64,000 nt of DNA, from assembly GCF_907163265.1 (NCBI RefSeq), contig NZ_CAJQUM010000001.1:248001-312000 (forward strand). Direction: 5' to 3'. This stretch comes from Georgfuchsia toluolica (lineage in GTDB: Bacteria > Pseudomonadota > Gammaproteobacteria > Burkholderiales > Rhodocyclaceae). The position numbers were made by a program, and so were the translations under genes. Below are positions 34,965-44,189 of this stretch, piece after piece. The number at the start of each line of letters is the position of its first letter. The stretch's first letter is position 1. The notes beneath the pieces were generated by a model. It was given only the letters and a program-made list of their open reading frames with translations, was not told the origin of the DNA and searched no databases.

Positions 34965-37165
34965 TGCCGTGCGCACCGCCGATCCGGCGCAGCAGCATGG
35001 CGCCCGCGGCATGGCCGCCGGACAACGCCGGCAAAGCGCGTCCTTGCGATGCGTCGCCTTCACCCATAATACATATGCTGCAGCCGCGCATGCGGCGCTG
35101 CGTATTGCTGGCGCTGATTTTCGGACAGTCTTTCCTGGCGACGCACTTCATGCGCCAGGTGCTGCCTTACCATGGCGCGCAGCCGCTCGAGATCGCCGTG
35201 CTGACGCTGTTTGCATTGCTCTTCCTGTGGGTGTCGGCGGGCTTCTGGACCGCGCTCATGGGCTTCCTGCAACTGCTCCGCGGCGACCGGAACCTGATAT
35301 CGAGGCATGGCCTCGGCGACACGCCGATGCCGGCGACGGCGCGCACCGCGATCGTGATGCCGATCTGCAACGAGGATGTGGCGCGGGTGTTCGCCGGGCT
35401 GCGTGCCACCTACCGCTCGCTCGCGGAAATGGAATACCTGCCGCATTTCGATTTCTATGTGCTCAGCGACAGCAGCGAAGTCGACTGCCGCGTCGCCGAG
35501 CTCGCGGCCTGGGCCGACATGCGCCGCGACTGCGATGCGGCCGGGCGCCTCTTCTACCGCTGGCGCCGCCATCGCATCAAGAAGAAGAGCGGCAACGTCG
35601 CCGACTTCTGTCGACGCTGGGGCAGGAACTACGAGTACATGGTGGTGCTCGACGCCGACAGCGTGATGAGCGGCGATTGTCTCGCCACGCTGGTGCGCCT
35701 GATGGAAGCCCATTCGGACACGGGCATCATCCAGACCGCGCCGCACACCGCCGGCCGCGATACGCTGTATGCGCGCATGCAGCAGTTCGCGAGCCGCGTC
35801 TATGGCCCGCTGTTCGTGGCCGGCCTGTATTTCTGGCAGCTCGGCGAATCGCATTACTGGGGGCACAACGCGATCATCCGCATCGCACCCTTCATGCGCC
35901 ATTGCGCCCTTGGCCGCCTGCCGGGACGCGGAGCGCTGTCGGGCGAGATCCTGTCCCACGACTTCGTCGAAGCCGCATTGATGCGACGCGCCGGCTGGGC
36001 CGTCTGGATCGCCTACGACTTGCCCGGCAGCTACGAGGAATCGCCGCCGACGCTGATCGACGATCTCAAGCGCGATCGCCGCTGGTGCTACGGCAATCTG
36101 ATGAATTTCCGCCTTTTTCCCGAGCCAGGATTGCATCCGGTGCATCGCGCGGTTTTCGTCACCGGTGCGTTTTCATACGTGTCGGCGCCGCTCTGGTTCC
36201 TGTTCCTGATCTGCTCGACTGCGCTCCTGGCGAGCCACACGCTGATCGAGCCGCAGTACTTCATCGTTCCCAACCAGATGTTTCCGCTCTGGCCGGAATG
36301 GAATCCGCAGCGCGCGCTGGCGCTGTTTTCGGCGACCGCCGCTTTGCTCTTCGCGCCGAAGCTGCTGAGCTTTCTTCTCATCGCGCTGCGCGAGCCGGCC
36401 CGCTTCGGCGGACGTCTCGCGCTGGCGTCTGGCATGCTCGCGGAATCCCTGTTCTCCGCGCTGCTGGCGCCGATCCGCATGATCTTCCACACCCAGTTCG
36501 TTTGCGCCGCGCTGGCCGGACGCTCCATCCGCTGGAAATCACCGCTGCGCGACGACGCCGAAACCGGATGGTGCGAAGCACTCAACTGGCATGGCTTGCA
36601 CATGCTGCTCGGCATCGGCTGGGCGGGTCTGATCTGCTGGCTCAATCCTGCCTCGCTCTACTGGCTGCTGCCCATCCTCGGCGCCTGGCTTCTGGCGGTG
36701 CCGATCTCGGTCTTCTCCAGCCGCCGCGATGCCGGCCGCCTGCTGCGCCGAATCAAGTTGCTGCTGATCCCCGAAGAGATGGATATGCCACCGGAATTGC
36801 GCTGGATGCGGTCCGCGCTTGCAGCGTCTCCGCGGCAGCCGGGCCTGGTCGATGCCGCCATGGATCCTCGACTGAATGCCCTTGCCCGCGCTTGCGGCAG
36901 GGCACGGCAGACGACCGGCGCGGAGGCCATGGCGCGACAGCGGGCGCTGGTCGAACGCGCCATCGAGGTCGGGCCCGCCGGACTCGACGCCAGGGAAAAG
37001 AACGCACTGCTGGATGATCCGCTCGCCCTGTCGCAGCTCCACTCCAGACTGCGGCGGTGGCCCGCACCCGACTCTCATCCGGACTGGCATGGAGGCGTGC
37101 GGACCGTGAGCCCCGCCGATTATTTGCCGGCAACGGTGGAGCCACAGGCGGCCTTATGCTCCTAG
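34937..37165 (+). CDS. opgH: glucans biosynthesis glucosyltransferase OpgH/MdoH
   Basis: Inner-membrane GT2 enzyme that polymerises glucose from UDP-glucose into the periplasmic glucan backbone. The 742-residue protein has TM helices near residues 50-110. The cytosolic catalytic core has [28 protein letters not shown] (DxD), [12 protein letters not shown] and [11 protein letters not shown] (Q/RxxRW-like). Further helices occupy the C-terminal half. ATG 34937 lies inside opgG. Residues 1-46 have little family character, so a start at 35075 (MLQPRMRRC) is possible. The 3' end overlaps the next gene by 10 bases. Confidence 0.93.
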   Translation: MELHPPARMMPCAPPIRRSSMAPAAWPPDNAGKARPCDASPSPIIHMLQPRMRRCVLLALIFGQSFLATHFMRQVLPYHGAQPLEIAVLTLFALLFLWVSAGFWTALMGFLQLLRGDRNLISRHGLGDTPMPATARTAIVMPICNEDVARVFAGLRATYRSLAEMEYLPHFDFYVLSDSSEVDCRVAELAAWADMRRDCDAAGRLFYRWRRHRIKKKSGNVADFCRRWGRNYEYMVVLDADSVMSGDCLATLVRLMEAHSDTGIIQTAPHTAGRDTLYARMQQFASRVYGPLFVAGLYFWQLGESHYWGHNAIIRIAPFMRHCALGRLPGRGALSGEILSHDFVEAALMRRAGWAVWIAYDLPGSYEESPPTLIDDLKRDRRWCYGNLMNFRLFPEPGLHPVHRAVFVTGAFSYVSAPLWFLFLICSTALLASHTLIEPQYFIVPNQMFPLWPEWNPQRALALFSATAALLFAPKLLSFLLIALREPARFGGRLALASGMLAESLFSALLAPIRMIFHTQFVCAALAGRSIRWKSPLRDDAETGWCEALNWHGLHMLLGIGWAGLICWLNPASLYWLLPILGAWLLAVPISVFSSRRDAGRLLRRIKLLLIPEEMDMPPELRWMRSALAASPRQPGLVDAAMDPRLNALARACGRARQTTGAEAMARQRALVERAIEVGPAGLDAREKNALLDDPLALSQLHSRLRRWPAPDSHPDWHGGVRTVSPADYLPATVEPQAALCS

Positions 37166-39023
37166 ACAAGGAATTGCAGCTCCCTCTCCTGCGTGTACGC
37201 TTGTCGCTGCGCTTCATCCTGCCGATTGCGCTGGTGCTGGGCCTGCTGGCGCTGGTCGTGGTGCCGGTGGTCGATACGCTGAACATGCGCTGGGCGATCC
37301 GCGACCTCAACCTGCGCTCGCAGCTGGTGGCCGACACCCTGCAGGAACCGCTGGTGGATCTGCTCGAACGCAAGGATCGCAAGCGCCTGCATGCGCTGTT
37401 CGACCAGGCCGTCCAGGACGAGCGGCTCTACGCGCTGGCGTTTTGCGACACCAACGGCGTGCTCGTCGAACGCACGCTGACCTATCCGCCGCAACTGGGC
37501 TGCTCGCCGCAGCTCAGCGACAAAGGCATGTCCACGGTGCGCAGCGCGCGCACCAACGGCCTGCTGCATGTGACCGTGAAACCGCTCGCGGTGGATTGGC
37601 GCGAAATCGGCTCGCTGTTCATGGCCCACGACATGAGCTTTATCCAGCACCGCGTGGAGGAAAGCCGCCACTATGTCATTGCCATCTTGCTGGTCCTCGG
37701 CATCATGGTGACGACGATCACGGTTCTGGTCGCCAACCTGAGCTGGCGCAACTGGATGCGCGGCGTGCGCCTGATGCTGAACGTCGACGGCACGGACCAG
37801 CGCGAGGACACGAAGCCGAGTCCCGAAGTGCTGCCGCTGCTTGGCGATGTGCGCAAGCTGCTCGGCGACGTCGCGCGCAAGCGCAATATCCGCGACCACT
37901 TGACAATGCAGTGGAAGCCGGAGACCCTGCGCCAGCTGCTGCGCGATCAGCCCTACGGCGACGAGATCATCGTCGTCTCCAACCGCGAACCCTACATCCA
38001 TGTCAACGGCGTACAGGGTGTCGAAGTGCAGCGCCCTCCTTCTGGCACATTCCCTGGCCGAACCCGGAATCCTTCGGCATCTGCCCCTGGCGCAATGAAA
38101 TCCTCGAAGGCCTGCTCGGCAGCACCATTCTCGGCTTCCATACGGCATATCACTGCAAGAACTTCATCGAGACGGTCGACCGCTTCCTTGAAACCCGCGT
38201 CGAGCGCGAAACATCCACCATCTCCTACCGCGGCAAGCTGACCATGGTGCAGGACTATCCGATCTCGATCCAGTGGCCGGACGCCTTGTCGCCCGGCGCA
38301 CCGCCGTTCGCCGAGACCCGCCAGGCCATGCGCCAGCGTTTCGGCATCGGCGACGAACAACGGCTCGCGCTTGGCGTAGATCGTCTCGATTACACAAAGG
38401 GCATCATCGAGCGCTTCGAGGCGGTGGAGCGCCTGCTCGAAAAATTCCCGGCCTGGGCCGGGTGCTACGTACTGATACAGATCGCCGCACCGTCGCGCTC
38501 GGCGCTGCAGGATTACCAGAACTTCGCGCAGAAGGTGCGCGACTCCGCCGAGCGCATCAACCAGCGCTTCGCAACCGGCGACTATCGACCGATCCGCCTG
38601 CTGATCGAACAGCATTCCACCGCATCGGTGGTCGAACACTATCGTGCTTGCGATATCTGCCTGGTCACCAGCCTGCACGACGGCATGAACCTGGTGGCGA
38701 AGGAATTCGTCGCCGCGCGCGACGACGAAGCCGGCGTGCTGATCCTGAGCCAGTTCGCCGGCGCCGCCGGGGAACTGCGCGAGGCGCTGGTGGTGAACCC
38801 TTACGACCTGGAAGAAACGGCCGCCGCATTGCAGATCGCCCTGACCATGCCGCTCGCGGAACAGCGCGAACGCATGCGCAGTCTGCGCCACCTGGTGCGC
38901 GACTTCATCATTTACCGCTGGGCCGGACGCATGCTGCTTGACGGCGCGGAGGTGAGACGGCGCGCCAGAGTGCGCGAACGCATTTTCAGCTACCAATCAC
39001 GCTACTCCGGGAGTCTGCAATGA
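37156..39023 (+). pseudogene. otsA: trehalose-6-phosphate synthase with N-terminal membrane sensor-like domain; internal deletion
   Basis: ATG 37156 opens a frame with TM helix ~13-40 (LSLRFILPIALVLGLLALVV), a ~130-residue extracytoplasmic segment and a second TM ~175-200, followed by a linker. The start of a GT20 domain follows (EIIVVSNREPYIHV ... GVEVQRP). At about 38037 the reading frame changes and sequence resumes at FWHIPWPNPESFGICPWR. It runs normally to the stop, with LGVDRLDYTKGI and [13 protein letters not shown]. Roughly 110-130 GT20 residues that bind glucose 6-phosphate are missing. So the gene carries an out-of-frame internal deletion or an assembly error. Intact relatives with this fused N-terminal domain would be ~740 residues. 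Confidence 0.82.
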
Positions 39024-39796
39024 AATATTTCTTTTCCCACGAAGGCTATCCTGCAATGAAGCGCCTTGCCGCTGACGACAAGGTATTGGTCGGGCTCGAC
39101 TTTGACGGCACGCTGGCGCCCATCGTGCAGGATCCGCCGCGCGCGCAGATGTCGGTACCGATTGCGCACGAACTCGAACGTCTCTGCGCTGTTACCCCCG
39201 TCGCGATCATTTCGGGGCGCGAACTCGGCGACCTGGAACAGCGCATCACGGTCAGGGCCGCCTATCTGATCGGCAACCACGGTAACGAAGGACTGGCGGC
39301 AGTCACGGTCGACGGCGGCGCCTGCCGCAAAATCTGCGCGGAGTGGACGAAACAGTTGCGGCGCATGCCTGAATCGCGCGCAGACGACGTTTTCATCGAG
39401 CCGAAGAGATATATGGTTTCAGTACACTATCGCCTCGCCAACGATCATCTGGCGACGCAGCAGAAGCTGTCGCGCCTGTTCGGCAGATTGAAGCCGGCGC
39501 CGCGCGTGGTGCATGGCAAATGCGTTTTCGACCTGATACCGCCAGGCGCCGTCTGCAAGGACGACACCATGAGCCTGCTCGCAACGCAGACGCAAGCGGA
39601 TGTCGTGCTTTATGTCGGCGACGACGAATGCGACGAACTGGTGTTTGCCAGCGCACAGCCGGATTGGATAACCGTCCGCGTCGGCTACTGGAGCCATAGC
39701 GCGGCGAAATATTATCTGCGTTGCCAGCGCGAAGTTAGCGATCTGCTGCTCTTGCTGAACCTGCGCTTGGGACTGGCAGCTTCCAACAGCCCCTGA
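39020..39796 (+). CDS. otsB: trehalose-6-phosphate phosphatase
   Basis: A HAD-family enzyme that dephosphorylates trehalose 6-phosphate. The 258-residue product has the nucleophile motif VGLDFDGTLAPIV (Asp near 27), AIISGRELGDL, the cap motif IGNHGNEG and YVGDDECDELVF, the acidic metal motif. The ATG overlaps the otsA stop (ATGA at 39020-39023), so coupling to otsA is expected. With otsA broken upstream, substrate would need another source. Confidence 0.94.
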   Translation: MKYFFSHEGYPAMKRLAADDKVLVGLDFDGTLAPIVQDPPRAQMSVPIAHELERLCAVTPVAIISGRELGDLEQRITVRAAYLIGNHGNEGLAAVTVDGGACRKICAEWTKQLRRMPESRADDVFIEPKRYMVSVHYRLANDHLATQQKLSRLFGRLKPAPRVVHGKCVFDLIPPGAVCKDDTMSLLATQTQADVVLYVGDDECDELVFASAQPDWITVRVGYWSHSAAKYYLRCQREVSDLLLLLNLRLGLAASNSP

Positions 39797-39831
39797 GGGA
39801 TGCTCGTCGTTTTACGTCGAGCCGCGACGGC

Positions 39832-40878
39832 ATGGCGTTTCCAAAATATTTCTTCGTGCCCGGCGCACTGATTGCCGGCGCCCTTTTTTGCACGCGGGCC
39901 TTCGCCGACACTGTCGTGGTCCGCAGCGGCGAACAGCTGGGCGGCAGGATTCTGCACAAGAGCGGCGATACGCTGGTCCTGCAGACCGACTACGCCGGCG
40001 AAATCAGGATCCAGTGGAGCAAGATCGTTTCGATCGAAACCGCTTCGCCCGTGGTCCTGCAGCTCGACGGCGCCGATAACCCGTTCAGCGCACGGCTGGA
40101 AGCCGGCAATGCCGAACAGGTATCGGTGCTGCGCGTCGAGGGCGCGGCGTGGGCCGAAACTCCGGAAACGATTCCGCTCGCTCGCGTGGCCTACATCAAC
40201 CCGTTGCCGGAGGAAACGCGCAATGGCGTTACCTACAAGGGACGCGCCAGCCTGTCGGTCACCAAGACGGAAGGCAATACCCGCAACGAGACCATTTATG
40301 CCGGAACCGACTTTTCCGCGCGCGCGATGGCATATCGCTACGAACTCAGCGTCAAGGGCACGCGCGGCAACGAATCCGACCGGCTGACCAATTCGAACTG
40401 GCTGGCGAACGGAAACTACGACCGCTTCCTCGACCCGAAGCACTTCCTGTACGGCCGCGCTTCGGCCGAACACGACGCGTTCAAGGGCATCGACCGGCGC
40501 GACATGATCGGCGCCGGTTATGGACTGCAACTCGTCGACACGCCGCAAACACAGTTTTCGTTTCGCGGCGGGGTCGATTACGTAACTGCCCGGCATATCG
40601 TCACCGGCGACGAGCAATATCCCTCGCTCGGATGGGGCGTGAAGTTTTCACACAGGCTGGAAAGCTATCGCGCCGAGTTGTTCCACGAGCAGGAGGGCTT
40701 CTGGAACGTCAGCGACACCAGCCAGATCACACTGCGCACCCGCAGCGGACTGCGCGTGCCGCTGATGGCCGGCGTCACCTCGACCGCGCAGCTCAATATC
40801 GACTGGGAGCGACGCCCCGACCCGGGGCGCAAGCCGATCGACTCAATGCTGCTGTTCGGCTTGGGCTATGAATGGTAA
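39832..40878 (+). CDS. DUF481 outer-membrane beta-barrel protein
   Basis: A 348-residue exported protein with signal peptide ending TRAFADT. The N-terminal part (~26-115) has VVVRSGEQLGGRILHKSGDT and resembles small all-beta modules placed before such barrels. The DUF481 (YdiY-like) barrel follows from SLSVTKTEGNTRNETIYAG to the C-terminal LLFGLGYEW, ending in an aromatic residue as outer-membrane proteins do. It follows otsB by 35 bases in the same direction. It may belong to the osmotic block, but its function is unknown. Confidence 0.85.
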   Translation: MAFPKYFFVPGALIAGALFCTRAFADTVVVRSGEQLGGRILHKSGDTLVLQTDYAGEIRIQWSKIVSIETASPVVLQLDGADNPFSARLEAGNAEQVSVLRVEGAAWAETPETIPLARVAYINPLPEETRNGVTYKGRASLSVTKTEGNTRNETIYAGTDFSARAMAYRYELSVKGTRGNESDRLTNSNWLANGNYDRFLDPKHFLYGRASAEHDAFKGIDRRDMIGAGYGLQLVDTPQTQFSFRGGVDYVTARHIVTGDEQYPSLGWGVKFSHRLESYRAELFHEQEGFWNVSDTSQITLRTRSGLRVPLMAGVTSTAQLNIDWERRPDPGRKPIDSMLLFGLGYEW

Positions 40879-40913
40879 AGCACACGCTGCCAGCGGCGAA
40901 CATCGTCGAACGT

Positions 40914-42020
40914 TCAGCCGGAACCGGCGGCATCCGGCGGCCGCCGGTCGTGCTCCCTCTCTGGTGCGCCCGTTATGACGCCGGCACGGAGCGTCGGCAA
41001 ATGCTGCGGATAATGCTTTTGAACATAATCCACCAGGGCTTCGCGCACCAGGCAGCGCAAATCCCAGTTGCGCGGCGCATCGGCGGAACTGACCAGCACG
41101 CGCAACTGCAGCGCGCGCTCGGAGGTTTCGGTCACCTGGAGCAGCGCCACGCGTCCGTCCCATTCGGGTGCCCCCTTGCAAATGCGTGCGAGCTCGTCGC
41201 GCAGCGGCTGCAGCGGCATGCGGTAGTCGACCCAGAGGAATACCGTGCCGATGATGCGCGCATCGCTGCGCGTCCAGTTCTGGAACGGATGCTCGACGAA
41301 CCATTGCAGCGGCACCACCAGCCGCCGCTCGTCCCACAACTGCACCACGACATAGGTCCCGGTGATCTCCTCGATCCGGCCCCACTCGTTTTCCACGATC
41401 ACCACGTCATCGATCCGGATCGGCTGGGAGAGGGCGATTTGCAGCCCGGCGATCAGGTTGCCCAGCACCGGCCTTGCAGCCATGCCGGCCACCAGGCCGG
41501 CGACGCCGGCCGAGGCGAGCAAGCTCATCCCCACTTGGCGGACGTACGGGAAACTCATCAGGATCGAGGAAAGACCGATCAGCGCAACCAATGACATAAG
41601 CACTCTGGAAATCACGCGCGACTGCGTCTGGATGCGGCGTGCCTCGAGGTTGTCGGCGACATCGAGCGGATGCCGCGCGATCACCGCGTCGAAGGCGCCG
41701 CGAATGCCCTGTATGCCAAGCCAGGTGATCGCCACGATCAGCAGCAGCGAATTGAGATGGCGTACCAGTTCGATCAGGTGCAGGTCCGATGCCGCGTTAT
41801 TCCAGACGACCTGGAGGCCGAGCAGTGGCAGGATGAACTCGAACGGACGCTCCGCACGGCGCAGCACGACGCTCGCCGTCACATACGGCGCCGCCACGCG
41901 CCTCAGCACCAGGCGGCCGATGCGATAGACGATCGCCGCCACCAGCAGCGCGGCCAGCGCGCTGACGCCGGCCTCCATCCATGGGTGAAGATTCCAATCG
42001 AAAAAGTCGTATGCGGGCAT
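40914..42020 (-). CDS. MscS-family mechanosensitive channel
   Basis: A 368-residue inner-membrane protein with four or five TM helices. The pore helix is Gly/Ala-rich (SAGVAGLVAGMAARPVLGNL, ~190-210). The beta domain is GDVVIVE-like (IRIDDVVIVENEWGRIEEIT) and a C-terminal alpha/beta domain follows. Such channels open under hypo-osmotic stress. The location beside opgGH and trehalose genes fits. It is convergent with the DUF481 gene. The C-terminal tail (APEREHDRRPPDAAGSG) is disordered. Confidence 0.92.
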   Translation of the reverse strand: MPAYDFFDWNLHPWMEAGVSALAALLVAAIVYRIGRLVLRRVAAPYVTASVVLRRAERPFEFILPLLGLQVVWNNAASDLHLIELVRHLNSLLLIVAITWLGIQGIRGAFDAVIARHPLDVADNLEARRIQTQSRVISRVLMSLVALIGLSSILMSFPYVRQVGMSLLASAGVAGLVAGMAARPVLGNLIAGLQIALSQPIRIDDVVIVENEWGRIEEITGTYVVVQLWDERRLVVPLQWFVEHPFQNWTRSDARIIGTVFLWVDYRMPLQPLRDELARICKGAPEWDGRVALLQVTETSERALQLRVLVSSADAPRNWDLRCLVREALVDYVQKHYPQHLPTLRAGVITGAPEREHDRRPPDAAGSG

Positions 42021-42155
42021 GTCTAATTTTACTCTGCGCGCGGCTGTCCATAAAACCGGTCGACAGCTGCATTTTCAGTCCCCATGCGGCTTTTGACATT
42101 AGCCCGTATGCCCTATTGTCCGTCATGACAATTCGCGTTGAGATGCGAATCATCG

Positions 42156-42395
42156 TCAGGAAGGAGCATGACCATGAGATCCGCGGTCGGTATTGCCGTT
42201 GCTTGTGGTGGGATCAACGCCGGTCGGCAAACGAAACAGGTTGTCGTCGTACGCCAGAGTCTCGGAGAGAATCCATTGCAGCGTATCCGGGTTGTTTGGC
42301 GGGGCCGCATCCGCAGCGTTGCCGACGTAAAGTATGGCAAGCAGGCCCATCAGCACACTCCTGGTGCCTTTCCCGGTGCTCGTGGCGGGCATCAT
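42156..42395 (-). pseudogene. epsL: EpsL-like exopolysaccharide outer-membrane protein, N-terminal stub
   Basis: A frame from ATG 42395 gives a signal peptide (RSVLMGLLAILYVGNAADAA) and then LQWILSETLAYDDNLFRLPT and GVDPTT before running out. The D-NLFRLP-GV-P pattern is the start of EpsL-type outer-membrane proteins of the exosortase-B/PEP-CTERM polysaccharide loci. About 350 residues are absent. The regulator gene epsA of the same system lies at 43297. The rest of the 42021-42818 gap holds no other gene I can support. Confidence 0.65.
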
Positions 42396-42729
42396 TTCCA
42401 GGTTGCATATATTTGAATTGATTCCTGGCATGCATGTATATAAGCTTTGCATTTGGCATTTCCACTTTTTGGCTTCGAATTGTTGATGGAGACGCATAAA
42501 AGAAAAATAGTCCGTTCTTCCTATCGACTGTCAAATGCCAGCGGCTAATCAGGCGGAGCGCATAAGTGCGGCTACCAGGGCAATGTCGCCGCTCAGCGAC
42601 GGCATGGAGGCAGCAAAATCAGTCGCATAGCAAGAGGCAAGTCGCTCGCGTCGGAGCGCAGCGACAAGCAGACTTACCCAGTTGCCGCTTTTATTGCCCA
42701 ACTCGCTGATTTTTATTGACCCCCAAAAC

Positions 42730-42745
42730 TGGCATAGGTCTTGCG
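42730..42745 (+). promoter_or_regulatory. sigma-54-type promoter
   Basis: TGGCATAGGTCTTGCG matches the -24/-12 pattern TGGCAC-N5-TTGCA with GG and GC separated by exactly ten bases. It lies ~75 bases in front of the BON gene at 42819, the right distance for its promoter. No sigma-54 activator site was identified. Confidence 0.5.
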
Positions 42746-42818
42746 CGTCTGCGCGTAGCGGATTATTCCATCCGGTATTGAGCTGATTTCTTGATAATCA
42801 ATTAGAAAGGAGTCCATC

Positions 42819-43175
42819 ATGCCGCTCCCCAAATCTCTTTCCCATATTGGTATTACAGCATCAATCCTGCTCGCCCTTGGCAGCGTGACAGCAGCGTATG
42901 CGGCGGATGAGCCCAGCAACGAACCCATGCGGAGCGGCGGTACAGGTACAGGTGCCTACCCGAGCGACTCTGCGATCACCGCGAAAGTCAAGGCCGCTTT
43001 CATTTCAAACAAGCTGTCCGGCATCTCCGTGACAGCCGATCTGGGTGTGGTTGATCTTTCCGGATCTGTGGCAACGGAGGAATTGCGACAGCAGGCTACC
43101 AGGATTGCATCTAGCGTCGATGGGGTCAGAGGCGTGGATTATGCGGGCCTGTCGATCGAGAAGAAGGGATCCTGA
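42819..43175 (+). CDS. BON-domain periplasmic protein
   Basis: A 118-residue exported protein. The signal peptide ends TAAYAADE and a Gly/Thr-rich linker follows. One BON domain occupies ~48-115 (SDSAITAKVKAAFISNKLSG, VTADLGVVDLSGSV and VDGVRGVDYAGLSI). It is OsmY-like in size for a single-BON form. AGAAAGGAG precedes the ATG, and a sigma-54-type promoter sits upstream. It is unrelated in sequence detail to the BON lipoprotein at 11857. Confidence 0.85.
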   Translation: MPLPKSLSHIGITASILLALGSVTAAYAADEPSNEPMRSGGTGTGAYPSDSAITAKVKAAFISNKLSGISVTADLGVVDLSGSVATEELRQQATRIASSVDGVRGVDYAGLSIEKKGS

Positions 43176-43296
43176 ACAGGATCAACCACAGCTTTGAATT
43201 GTCTTTAACCTGGCTGGAAGACGCACCCGGCACAGCCGATAGGGCGAAACACATCTTCCTTCTTTCATCACCATCTCCTTCAATGGGCAAATCAAC

Positions 43297-44079
43297 ATGA
43301 CATCTCTTGTAGAAATCCCAAAAAACACTGGCGATCATTTTTTCGATGTCCTGCACAAGTCGATGCATATTCGACGGCATACACAGCTCTTCATGTGGCT
43401 ACAGGGAGAATTGCAGACCCTGTTGCCACATGATGTGCTTTTGGTTGCCTATGGCAATTTTTCCACCGGAAGACTACGTTACGACGTCATCTCGTCGGTT
43501 CCCGGTGTCAGCACCACGGGTTTTTCCCATGTTGACATCAAAGACCTGATCTCCGGGCTTTTCGACCGCTGGGTCAGGCATGGTCACACCACTTACACTC
43601 TCGACACAACCGCAGGCGTGATCCTGAACAGTTCATGCCAATGCAATTTGCACCGCGCGTTGCGCGGCATGCGTTCCGTGCTGGTACAAGGCATGCGGGA
43701 CGAGCGTGCCGCCATTGATGTGCTGTACGTGGCGTTCCGCAGCAATGGCCATTTCGATGAAGGTACGCGGCGAATGTTTGAAATCCTGCTGCCACACATC
43801 GATTGTGCCAGCCGCCGGATTTCCGCTTTGGCCGAACACGGCGCGCGGGAAGATCTGAAAAATCCACCTGCGGATGAATCGGCACAGCTTACAGAGAGGG
43901 AAAGCGAAATCCTGCGCTGGGTCAGCAACGGCAAGACCAATTACGAGATCGGCATCATCCTGGGTATCAGCCCGTTCACGGTCAAGAACCATTTGCAGCG
44001 CATTTTCCGCAAGATAGACGTCAGCAACCGTGCCCAGGCAGTATCGCGTTTCGAAGAAATAAACCGGCAACAGCAGTAG
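43297..44079 (+). CDS. epsA: LuxR-type regulator EpsA of exosortase-B exopolysaccharide locus
   Basis: A 260-residue regulator. The N-terminal ~190 residues form the EpsA-type sensory domain (HIRRHTQLFMWLQGELQTLL, HDVLLVAYGNF). The C-terminus is a LuxR/NarL helix-turn-helix (LTERESEILRWVSNGKTNYE, FTVKNHLQRIFRKIDVSNRA). EpsA was first described in the methanolan cluster of Methylobacillus and accompanies XrtB/PEP-CTERM loci. The next gene is the initiating sugar-phosphate transferase, as in those loci. The remaining eps genes are not in the window. Confidence 0.85.
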   Translation: MTSLVEIPKNTGDHFFDVLHKSMHIRRHTQLFMWLQGELQTLLPHDVLLVAYGNFSTGRLRYDVISSVPGVSTTGFSHVDIKDLISGLFDRWVRHGHTTYTLDTTAGVILNSSCQCNLHRALRGMRSVLVQGMRDERAAIDVLYVAFRSNGHFDEGTRRMFEILLPHIDCASRRISALAEHGAREDLKNPPADESAQLTERESEILRWVSNGKTNYEIGIILGISPFTVKNHLQRIFRKIDVSNRAQAVSRFEEINRQQQ

Positions 44080-44189
44080 CTGCATCCGCCGCCGGTTGCC
44101 AGCAGCATGAACAGTGCGAGACGCGCTGCAGGAATGAGCGGCGTCGCGGCGACATCTTTCGGGTCGGGCGCGACAATCTTCTCCAGTTA

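Noticed and set aside
34873..37017. 714-codon open frame overlapping opgH
   Set aside because: It is a +1 shadow of opgH in GC-rich DNA, with arginine/alanine-rich composition and no domain; opgH has all expected motifs.
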